This document shows positions 46,551 to 56,406 of a stretch of 64,000 nt of DNA, piece by piece. How positions within the stretch are numbered: position 1 is the first letter of the stretch; each line of letters begins with the position of its first letter. The stretch lies in contig QNQO01001153.1 of NCBI GenBank assembly GCA_003290165.1, positions 1 through 64,000 on the forward strand, in the 5' to 3' direction. The position numbers were made by a program, and so were the translations under genes. The notes under the pieces were generated by a model. It saw nothing but the letters and a program-made list of their open reading frames with translations. It ran no database searches and was not told the DNA's origin. Origin of the DNA: Berberis thunbergii. Taxonomy: Eukaryota > Streptophyta > Magnoliopsida > Ranunculales > Berberidaceae.

Positions 46551-47130
46551 GGTTTCTAAATACAAACCCAATATCTCCCTTATTCAAGAGATCAAACTCT
46601 TTCAAATATTAGGTTCCATTATCAAATTTGTTTGGGGCAGAGATAAGGCAGATTGGGATTGTACTCAAGTTGAGGGCTTCTTACTGTTTGGGACAGAGAC
46701 ACATGGTCTGTGATTGACACCCTCAAAGGTGCTTTCTTCCTCACCATTAAACTCTCAAATGATATGGATGGTTAGATTTGGATTATCTCCAATATGTATG
46801 GGCCTGTTGACAATGCTAACTCTAATCAGTTTTGGGACGAACTCCAAAATATTGTAGGGTTATGGGATGATCTTTGGCTGCTAGGTGGGGACTTTATTGT
46901 TGTGAAATCTCTATCTACAATGAGAGGAGCTGGTTTAAGATCTTTTAGAAGAAGGCAGTTTACAAAATCCATTAGTGACTTTAGTCTCTGTGATTTTGTT
47001 CTTATAAGAGGCTCTTTTACTTGGAGTAATCAACAAAGGACTCCTTCTCTTTCAAGATTTGACAGATTTTTATGTTCCACGAATTGGAGAGATCACTGGA
47101 TGAGATGGAAGCTTGCAATATTATAGCATG
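46551..47130 (+). pseudogene. LINE endonuclease (EEP) remnant
   Basis: The + strand reads KYKPNISLIQEIKLFQILGS, KFVWGRDKADWDC, then in other frames DRDTWSVIDTLKGAFFLTIK, MYGPVDNANSNQFWDELQNI, WLLGGDFIVVKSLSTMRGAG and FVLIRGSFTWSNQQRTPSLS followed by RFDRFL. This is the exonuclease-endonuclease-phosphatase domain of plant L1-type LINEs. Frame changes near 46690 and 46790 inactivate it. No reverse transcriptase follows, so it is a fragment. Confidence 0.8.
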
Positions 47131-50100
47131 TTTGAAGTCTTGGAAGTGTCATGGGCTGATTTTGTGGATGAAATGGAAAGCAAGTGAGTGGCTCTCAATG
47201 GAGATACAACTAAAATAATCATAGAAAATAGAGTTAATGATTAAACATCTTGAACCAATTAAAGGTGTTTTTCCTAAACAGTACTTTGCCGAGCACTCCC
47301 TGTGTTGATCCCCAATGCCAAAGCATTCCTTTCACTGCTAGACACACCTGCACCATATCTGATTTTTCCAAGGAACAACTCTATTTTCATAGAAAGTTTT
47401 ATGAACAGAGCTTTAGCATTCTACTTGGACTTGCCCAGTCCAAAATGGATTGGATTGTTCTTTTAACCCATTTATGTAAATTGGCTTCCACTATTAAGAA
47501 GCCTTAGTCTCCTTAACCTCCTTGTTGTTCTATTGCTGCTCCTCGCCTTGATAATACCGAGTTTGTTGCTGAGTTTTGGAGGGTTCTCCCAGATGCTCTT
47601 AGCGATGTAATTGCGAATGGTGATGGCATTGACTATGAAGAGTTATTGCGTGGATTCTTTGCGAAATCTGTGAGTTTTTCTTCATTTCTTTCTCTTTTAC
47701 AGTGAGTTCTTCCTTCTTTTTGTTCTTTTTGAATTTTGGGTGTGTTTGCGTATTTGCAAATATAATGATGTTGGGATGATTTGGGTTTATGGGGTTTTGT
47801 TGGATGGTTTGATTTGTTGATTGGGTGGCCGGTTCATGTTATTTCTTGAAAATAGAATATCCCCAATTTACAAAAAAAATAGAATGGGTTTTACATGTGA
47901 GAATGGGTTTGCTTTCTTTGTGCATTTTGTTCGTGTTTCTTTGCAATGTTTGTGTTTGAATTATGTGATGAGTATTTATGGTTTTGGAATGTGCAACATC
48001 GAATAGAGTGTTTGTATTAGAGATGGGTTACGAAGGGTTGCCCTTGACATGAGTCAATACTGGATGAATCTATCGATGATCATAAATTTGTTGTAAGTCA
48101 TTGGATAAACTTTGGCAAATAGTCACAATGCAGTGTTCTTGCGTAATCAAGGACCTATCACTCTTTTGTAAGTTTTGTTTGTGAACAAGTAATTTAGTAT
48201 ACGAATAGGAGTGGGACAGAGAGGAGGATTACACGTTGTTTTTGAAGCTAAAACTCTATTTTACTATTGTTATTAATTTATGATCAATATTATAGTGTAG
48301 TTCATTGTCATCATGTCGCAAGGTCATGGTAAGTGGTTAGATCTTCTAATGGCTACTACTAAAGGGTGGCTGATTTTTCATTGTACAAATTACTTATTAG
48401 TAGGACTTGACTATGATGTGATACAATCTCCCACATTTTGTCGAGCATTTGGGTATATTGAATGTCGTATTTCTTATTAAGGCACTGTAAGCTAAGTTAG
48501 CTCACACAGAAATCAGTGTTTAAGAAAGGCTATTAGATATGGATTTGTTTGGCTTGGTTAAACTACAGTTAGTAGCTCATAACTATGTTTTTCATACTCT
48601 AAGTTAATAGTGATGCTTGATATGTGAATGGTTGATGAATATTAATGTATTGTGATAAATTTGGAGATTGGTATTATCATGCATGTTGACTCGTTTATGC
48701 ATTATGAAGAATTTGGTTATTTGAATTAATGAATGACTTGATTGCCATGTTGTTATAAAACATGATTAATGAACATGCTATGTTTTCCCCAAAAATGTGG
48801 GTGGATAGATTGTGAATCAATTTACTAATGACAAAATGTCATTGTGGAGGAATTTTGAATTATCAAAAATAAATGATATTGGTAAACCTGGATTTATGGA
48901 AAATATAAATCACTTGGGCTTGTATCACTTAGAACTACCACATCTCTTTTGTTTATGATTTCCCCTCTCTTACTAGAGAAACTAAATGACCTGCGGGTCG
49001 TCTTGCGGAGTTGGGGCACCCATTTCTTACTAGAGAAACTAAAATAACCTTCGGGTTAGTCTTGCGGAAATGTGGTGAGTTTGTATGCCTAAAATAGGCT
49101 TTGATATTTATCCGTAAAAAATGTGACGTAAGTTTATGCGCATTGATAGCCCAAGGGTGGCTTTTGGTACTCATATAGTTAGGGGTATCCGCGATGCATG
49201 CCTGCATGTGATGTCCCCACTTAGGCATGGATGACGGAGTAGTCCTCCTTTATATGAGAGAGGCATACGGGCATGTATGTTCGGCACGGAGGTGGTGCGA
49301 ATGTGGTATCGTCTAAGTGATCAATCCGTTAAAAAGATGAACCTAATTCAAATAAAAAGAATAAATGACGTTGCATTGTTTCTAATTCTTTTTATGAAGG
49401 ATGGCAAGTCCACTAATATTTCTGCAGGTCCGACTTGCCATAGTCAACTCCTATAGTGTAAGTACAGGTAAATGCATATTTACATATTTTGATGATGGTA
49501 TGATTGCCTCGTTGAGGAACTAAATTCTTGGAACTGTGTTTTCTTGCATCACACCTTTGCCTCGTTGAGGAACTACCTATTGGTGTGATGGTTTGTTGTT
49601 TGTGTTTCACTTGATGTTTACCACGTGTGATTTTTATTGATTTTTGGGATGGAGATTTCTCACACCAGCTTTATTGTTGACCCAAGTGAGCTTTTGCTTC
49701 TTGGGTACATTCCTTTGGGAATGTAGTCGATTAGCTTTTCAGGTTTAGAAGCTTTTGAGCAGCGTTACGGGAGTTCTGCTAGTGGGGCTAGCGACGTCAG
49801 TTTTTCCTGGTTAGACTTTTGTATAAATTTTTAGTTTGTTCTATTTTCTAAAATATACTTTTGTCTTTGCTGCTAAATGTTTCTGTTGCTATTGAATTTC
49901 ACGTCCCGAGTTTTGGGGAAACGGATAATCCTACGTGGATTTTAGGATTTCGTTTTTCTCGAAAATCGGGGCGTGACATGAGTCATCTAACTGATTTTCA
50001 TTATTTTGTACTTTATTTTATTTTAAATCTAGATTTCACTGTTTAGTGTGCATCAGTGCCAATCCAAACTGGATAATATTATGAGATTGGAAAATTTGGG

Positions 50101-50544
50101 CAACGAGCAACCATGCTTAGAGGCTTGCTTGAATAAGTAACGGCATCCATCTGTATGACCTATACGAGTGGATATTCAAGTACTGCCTTAGCCTAACCAT
50201 TCAATTTTGTAATCAGCATCTATGAATATGATTTCTTGATTTTGCCTATCCACTTAGTCTCAAGCCCCAAAAAGAGCTTGGTCTGCATTTTATCCACTAG
50301 CTATCCTCAGTTTTAACGTCATTATTTCTCATCCTGATTCAAGCTGATCTTGAGCATGAACATCTCCATAATGAACTCTCTATTTTCTTGTTGAGGTGGA
50401 AAGTTGACAGTCGTGCATACGCGCTGTCTTTCAGGTTATTTATATATTTATTTATATAGTTTTCTGTAATAGAAAATCCTTTATTTTGGTTGGTTTTGAG
50501 TTTTCTTGTTACAACGGCACGAATGTAAATATCATCTTCATTAT
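47131..50544. other. No clear gene; repeats and one exon-like block
   Basis: A + strand stretch at about 47546-47670 reads TEFVAEFWRVLPDALSDVIA then DGIDYEELLRGFFAKS before GTGAG. It looks exon-like, but I cannot assign it. Segment 48968-49060 holds a tandem repeat of CTTACTAGAGAAACTAAA...GTCTTGCGG. A second duplication, GCCTCGTTGAGGAACTA, occurs at 49506 and 49559. The sequence ends with TCGGGGCGTGACA (49966-49978), an LTR-like terminus. Confidence 0.35.
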
Positions 50545-50553
50545 TTTCATTTT

Positions 50554-51731
50554 GAAAAATTCTAGCTGGCCCGTCCTCACAGCCCGTCCCATGGGACGGA
50601 CCCTCCCAGACACGTGCCTTTGGGAGGGCGTCTTGCACGTGCCCGACCAAAGTTTAAAAAAAAAAAAAAAAAATCACAATCGAAAGTCATTCACTTTCTT
50701 CCCAAAACCTCACTTTTTCAAGTCCATGAAGTCGAAAAACCGTCCATCAATGGCTACGGTTTCAAAGATCCCAAAACAGACCTCTTCAATTGCTGCTCAT
50801 GCTCTCAATGAGGTAACTTTTCCCGCCAACCCCTTTATGTTTTCTTCTTCGTTGTGCTGAACCCCAAAAGCATTATTAACACAAGGGTTTTTTTTTCTAC
50901 CCCTTTTTTACAAACCCTTGTGGCATCAAAGGGTTTTGAGTACTATTGTTGAGTCGTTTTAGTGGTCCATTGTGCTAGTTTTTGTCCATTCGTGTGGAAA
51001 TGTGGAACCCCTTTGTGTTTGATGTTCATAAAAATGTGGTTTTTTGGATTGTGAGGTTGAAAGCCTTGATTTGGTGTTAATTGGAATGTGTGGTTATGTT
51101 TGATGTGAATATGTGATACACCCACAGAAAAATTGTGAAAGGAACAAATGGGTAGTTCACATTGGTGTTTGTTTAGTTACAAATGAATCAGATGAACGTG
51201 CATGTTCTATTATGTATGAAGATTTTCTCACCAATTTACAATACTGTTTTGTTTTTTAGGACTTTTTTGTGTTTCCCCCTTTAGCATTGAAGGTTTTCGG
51301 CATACAGTGTCACTGCTATTAGTTGTTTTATTGGTTCATTGTGGTAGTTATTATAGTTTTTGTAGAAGTGACGATGCCCTTTGTGTTCAATGTTCATGAA
51401 AATGTGATTTTTTCGATTGTGAGGTTGAAAACATTCCTTTGGGGTTAATGGGTGCGTTGTGTTATCTTTTATGTGGTTAGATATTGTATGTGTAAGAAAT
51501 AAATGGGATTGTTGGCAGGTGTGTTTGTTCGGTTAGTAATGAATGAAACAAACCTGCATGGTCTATTATGTTTGAAGATGATGTTGAATATAGACTTACA
51601 GTTGTGTATAATCATTTGGTGTCCATGGTCCATGCATCTTTATTTTGTACTATGTTGGATAATGAGGTTAAATATATTGAATAGGTGTTAATGGTTAATG
51701 TTTGTGTTTTATGTTATCTTTTATATGATAA
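50554..51731 (+). repeat. Left TIR of the Pack-MULE with exon-like block
   Basis: It contains a palindrome CCCGTCCCATGGGACGG (50582-50598), a poly-A run and an open block starting ATG (50727). That block reads MKSKNRPSMATVSKIPKQTS then SIAAHALNE before a GTAACT donor (about 50812); the same block exists in the right arm. The rest consists of two diverged tandem units of about 360 bp (from about 50945 and 51300) sharing TGTGTTTGATGTTCATAAAA-like blocks. The arm could supply a promoter and first exon to the captured WRKY sequence. Confidence 0.75.
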
Positions 51732-51839
51732 TTGGATGTTGAATGTGTAAAATTATGTTGGATAATGAGGTTGAATATATTGAATAGGTGTTAATTTGAT
51801 GTATTTTGTTGTTAATTTGTGATGTTTGATGTATTTTAG

Positions 51840-52776
51840 ATGATTGAGGACAAATTGGATGACAAGAAACATGAAGTGGGTGATGGAGTGATTGTGCCAA
51901 GGCAGTTGAGGAAGCTTAACAGGGATGATAGTCCTGACCATGAGTCACAAGGTTGGGTTCCTAACAAGACGCCTAAGTTGAATGGGCCTTCGAAGAATGT
52001 TGAACCCTTTACAGAAGCTACTATTAGGAAGGCTAGAGTCTCGGTTCGAGCTTGATGCGAAGCACCTATGGTATGTTGTTTAATTCCTTAATGTAATGAG
52101 AAGCATTTGATGCAAAGTGGAATGTATTATTATACTTGGATTGGAACTAATGTGGTATTGTGGTTTGTTTCAGATTACTGATGGATGCCAATGGCGCAAA
52201 TACGGGCAGAAGATGGCTAAAGGGAACCCTTGTCCTCGAGCTTATTATCAGTGCACCATGGCAGCCGGATGTCCTGTTAGGAAACAAGTAGGTCCCCTGC
52301 CTCCTTGTAACCAAACTTGTTTCAATTTGTTTGATGAAATTTTAGTAGTTCAAAACTAATGTGAATTTTGTTGTTTTAGGCTCAAAGGTGTGCTGACGAT
52401 AGAACCATATTGGGGACAACCTATGAAGGGAACCACAACCTTCCCCTCCCTCCTGCAGTCATGGCAATGGCAAACACAACATCCGCGGCGGCAAGTGTAC
52501 TTCTCTCAGGATCAATGTCAAGTGCTGATGGAATAATGAACTCAAACTACTTAACTAGAACAATGCTGCCTTACTCGTTGAGCATGCCAATAATTTCAGC
52601 TTCAGCGCCATACCCAAGCAGCGCAGTTTGGGAACCAAGCACCACCTCAACAAGGCCAACAACCACAGCCTACCTTGGCTGATACAGTGAGCGCAGCGAC
52701 CGCAGCGATCACAGCTGATCCAAACTTCAACGCAGCTCTAGCTGTTGTAACTCCATTTTTTGTTTATCAATGTTAA
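51840..52776 (+). pseudogene. WRKY transcription factor (group IIb), captured and broken
   Basis: Three exons (51840-52071, 52174-52287, 52380-52776) encode the C-terminal two-thirds of a WRKY6/31/42-type factor. The exons read EATIRKARVSVRA, then [20 protein letters not shown] with PRAYYQC, then [20 protein letters not shown] and LPLPP. The intron inside the WRKY domain is at the group IIb position. Three defects are visible. A TGA (about 52053) replaces the Arg before (S/C)EAPM. The second zinc His of HNH is Leu (NHNLPLPP). An internal deletion with frame change after SAPYPSS throws the conserved [17 protein letters not shown] end out of frame. The N-terminal leucine-zipper part is absent. 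DNA binding would be lost. Confidence 0.92.
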
Positions 52777-53601
52777 TTAGTTTTTTCTCAATTATATGTT
52801 GTTGAAATGAGATTTTCATTCAGTGGGTGATGAATATATAAACTTTGATTGATCTTATCATCAGCATTCTTGCTTTTTTGCCGAGACTTGCCCTTTGCTC
52901 TATTTTTTCCCATTGGCCGTGTACGTAACCTTTATTCAAAACCAATGGCACTCGAGAGAGAGATTGGCATTACGATCAGCAATGATGTGAACCATCCTGG
53001 ACGGAGAGATTTCTAATGATGCTGCTGGTTACCTTGTAGACACGAGATAGCTAGAAATGATGATGAATGTTGCTTTTTAAGGACCCCCATATCCCCACCA
53101 GAAACTAAGATCTACTTGGCCTCTCTGCGAGTGTGTAGTGCATACTACCGGACTATCACTCGTTATGTAATTGTACACAGTTCATCGCTTCTCCTTTACG
53201 TTGGGAAAAAAAAAACTATGCTCTGTTCTTCTCATGCAATATACCAAAGATTTGAAAGAACAACTTTTCAAGATTGAATGAAAAACGCGATTCCCCCTAG
53301 TCTGTTAGATTGGTTTGATAGTTCTCCATGGCACCGTTAGTCCTAAGTAAAATGGGAGGGAGTATCACTGAAGTATGGAAGGTGACTGTGGATAGACAAC
53401 AGAGTTGGTTTTGTTTTCTAAAAGCTCAACCTGAGCTAACTTAAAATGATACATATGGAACTGTTTATAACATAAGGGTTACAAAAAGTGCATAAATACA
53501 TATGGAATTGTTTCGCGTTGTACGCGCCAACACTCATGTGTACCTGCAAAATACTACCATGGCCATGAACCATTCTTGAGAATGTTGAAGTAGAAAGTTG
53601 T
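52777..53601. other. Pack-MULE interior, no gene
   Basis: Between the WRKY and HAK-EF-hand fragments, which converge. Probably their captured 3' flanks. No exon recognised. Confidence 0.45.
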
Positions 53602-54353
53602 TTATGACACTTGAAGAAGCTTGCCCCCAGTCTTCATCATTTGTTTGAACTCATCAAAACTAACCATACCATCTCCATCCAAATCCACCTTCTTTATCAT
53701 CTCCTTGCAGTCCTCATTGGAACCGCCTTCTAGGATATAGTGTTCATGTCTGATGAATTCTTTCAAGTTTTTCACAAGTTGCTGCTCAAACTCAACAGGC
53801 CCTTCCATGACATCGTTATAACCATAACGCACCACACAGCGGAACATTCGATAATCTCTTGGTTCAACCTGTCGGAAGAGAAAGCGTTCCTCCATTACCA
53901 CTTTACTTATTGGAATAGACTTTATTGAGACAAAGACTAGGACAGAATGGATTGATGGTATATTGGCAATGAAGTGTGGGAATATAGGCGGGATGCCTTG
54001 TACCATCTCAGAGTATAAAAGGCCGATTCCAGGAATCCTGCTTATTTCTGGGTTCATCGCCAAATCCTTAATGAAATTGCTAGAAACCTTGTTTGTAAGC
54101 TCGAACATGTATCTTTGTTTGTGAACATAATGCCAGAGACCCATTATTATCATCAGGATAAATGAAAATGCCAGTGGTAGGTAGCCTCCTTGAGTAAATT
54201 TATATAGGACTGCAGAAAGATATAGAAGTTCTATTGCACCAAAAATGACGAAGAACAGTGCTATCCACCAAATGTTTATCTTCCATATGACGAGCATTAT
54301 TAGAGTAACCATAAATGTTGTGATTACCATCACTGCAACCACTGCAATGCCTG
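53602..54353 (-). CDS. HAK/KUP potassium-transporter tail fused in frame to an EF-hand
   Basis: After a TTTTTTGTGCAG acceptor (about 54354) the - strand is open for about 250 codons. The first about 200 residues match the C-terminal part of HAK5-like K+ transporters: GIAVVAVMVITTFMVTLIML, GAIELLYLSAVLYKFTQGGY, IPGIGLLYSEMVQGIPPIFP, VLVFVSIKSIPISKV, EERFLFRQVEPRDYRMFRCV, and an end in LKEFIRHEHYILEGGSNE. Without a break it continues DCKEMIKKVDLDGDGMVSFD then EFKQMMK, the last EF-hand of a calmodulin-like protein with a full Ca2+ loop (D1, D3, D5, E12), and stops after LLQVS. The two parts come from unrelated genes. Earlier HAK exons are missing, so transport is not possible. Expression is unknown; it could be read from the right TIR. 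Confidence 0.85.
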
Positions 54354-54880
54354 CACAAAAAATTAGATTCATTATAAATATAGATTGCATAATCGAGAAC
54401 ATCTATTTGACACGGACATCATTTGCTTTTTCCATGTTACTTTTGGCTTGTATCTCTGTTAAAATTTCGGTCTAACATTTTCTTTCTCATTATTTTCTTA
54501 TGGTATAATTTTTTTTTTTGAGTAATATGTTGGATATAGTAGCTTGAAAACACACAATTATTGTCTTCATGTTTCCTAGTTTTAATATGTATTATATCTA
54601 TACACCTTTTTTTTGTTATTTTAAATTAACAGGAGTTGTTCAAGACGAACCTCAGTAGTAAGGATCATATTGTACCAACACCATTCTGTGGTACTAGACC
54701 CCAGGGTGACTTACTACTACCCCTCATCTACGTGGCTATAGTTTCACAGTGAAAGGCAACTTCCACTCTTTAGAAACTAAGAAGCTTTGCACTTCATCAA
54801 ATAGAGGTGACCCAACCATCCATAGAATATCATAGCATACAGACACTGACAAAAGAAGAAATTGGATTGCAAATGGACTA
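54354..54880. other. Pack-MULE interior, intron and leader sequence
   Basis: The 54354-54480 part is likely the intron upstream of the HAK exon on the - strand. 54640-54880 looks like a leader in front of the trihelix ATG on the + strand. No further exon recognised. Confidence 0.4.
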
Positions 54881-55087
54881 ATGGAGCTGAAAGTCAGTAA
54901 TCAAGTGTCAACTGTATCATCTCGGCGCACACGTTCTCAGGCAGAGCCTGACTGGTCCATACAAGAAATGCTCACTCTTGTGAATGAAATTGCGGCCATT
55001 GAGTTTGACTTTCGGAAAACGCTATCTTCTTACCAAAAGTGGAAAATGATAACAGACAATTGCAACAGCTTATCATATAAAAGATAA
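54881..55087 (+). pseudogene. Trihelix transcription factor fragment running into the TIR
   Basis: The + strand starts MELKVSNQVSTVSSRRTRSQ, then AEPDWSIQEMLTLVNEIAAI and LSSYQKWKMITDNCNSL. This fits the first half of a plant trihelix (SANT/MYB-like) DNA-binding domain of the SRRTRSQ.APDW type. The frame then enters the right TIR at 55071 and stops after SYKR, so the rest of the domain (NQCRRKWDSL in the family) is lost. It is the third host gene represented in this Pack-MULE, or the fourth if the EF-hand is counted separately. Confidence 0.7.
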
Positions 55088-56232
55088 CATAAAACACAAA
55101 CATTAACACCTATTCAATGTATTCAACCTCATTATCCAACATAGTACAAAATAAAGATGCATGGACCATGGACACCAAATGATTATACACAACTGTAAGT
55201 CTATATTCAATATCATCTTCAAACATAATAGACCATGCAGGTTTGTTTCATTAATTACTAACCGAACAAACACACCTGCCAACAATCCCATTTATTTCTT
55301 ACACATACAATATATAACCACATAAAAGATAACACCACACACCCATTAACCCCAAAGGAATGTTTTCAACCTCACAATCAAAAAAATCACATTTTCATGA
55401 ACATTGAACACAAAGGGCATCAACACTTCTACAAAAACTATAATAACTACCACAATGAACCAATAAAACAACTAATAGCAGTGACACTGTATGCCGAAAA
55501 CCTTCAATGCTAAAGGGGGAAACACAAAAAAGTCCTAAAAAACAAAACAGTATTGTAAATTGGTGAGAAAATCTTCATACATAATAGAACATGCACGTTC
55601 ATTTGTAACTAAACAAACACCAATGTGAACTACCCATTTGTTCCTTTCACAATTTTTCTGTGGGTGTATCACATATTCACATCAAACATAACCACACATT
55701 CCAATTAACACCAAATCAAGGCTTTCAACCTCACAATCCAAAAAACCACATTTTTATGAACATCAAACACAAAGGGGTTCCACATTTCTACACGAAAGGA
55801 CAAAAACTAGCACAATGGACCACTAAAACGACTCAACAATAGTACTCAAAACCCTTTGATGCCACAAGGGTTTGTAAAAAAGGGGTAGAAAAAAAAAACC
55901 CTTGTGTTAATAATGCTTTTGTGGTTCAGCACAATGAAGAAGAAAACATAAAGGGGTTGGCGGGATAAGTTACCTCATTGAGAGCACGAACAGCAATTGA
56001 AGAGGTCTGTTTTGGGATCTTTGAAACCGTAGCCATTGATGGACGGTTTTTCGACTTCATGGACTTGAAAAAGTGAGGTTTTGGGAAGAAAGTGAATGAC
56101 TGATATCTCCTTTTTAACTTTCAAAAATTTAGTTTTCCCCCTCTTTTTTTTTTTTTAACTTTGGTCAGGCACGTGCCTGGGAGGGTCCGTCCCATGGGAC
56201 GGGCTGTGAGGACGGGCCAGCTAGAATTTTTC
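55071..56232 (-). repeat. Right TIR of the Pack-MULE
   Basis: Reverse complement of the left arm with scattered substitutions and a few indels. It lacks about 20-25 bp near TTTGGGAGGGCGTCTTGCAC of the left arm and has extra bases beside the poly-A run. It repeats the ATG-bearing open block with its GTAACT donor, facing inward toward the HAK-EF-hand ORF. High arm identity suggests a fairly recent element. Confidence 0.85.
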
Positions 56233-56406
56233 TTTCATTTTATACAATATTAAATGGGACTAAAACAGAGTCTCGGTGAGGTTGGGAAGAGATGATGAGG
56301 TGGAGGGAGACTCAAAGAGGCCAAATAGCAACCAGGGGTTGAAGCTGTGAACAAAGATTTGGTTCACGAGGAAAGGGAATGTGGAGATCTGGAGAGGGGT
56401 TTATAT

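Larger units (their letters stand above)
50554..56232. mobile_element. Pack-MULE, 5.7 kb, with about 1.17 kb inverted repeats
   Basis: The ends GAAAAATTCTAGCTGGCCCG (50554) and its exact reverse complement (to 56232) are flanked by a 9-bp direct repeat TTTCATTTT (50545-50553 and 56233-56241), the Mutator-type duplication length. The inverted arms run 50554-51731 and 55071-56232. No MURA transposase is present. The interior holds pieces of unrelated host genes: a WRKY factor (+), a HAK potassium transporter joined to an EF-hand (-) and a trihelix factor (+). This fits the Pack-MULE definition. Confidence 0.92.

Noticed and set aside
53740..54475. + strand frames over the HAK-EF-hand region
   Set aside because: Antisense shadows of the - strand fusion frame.
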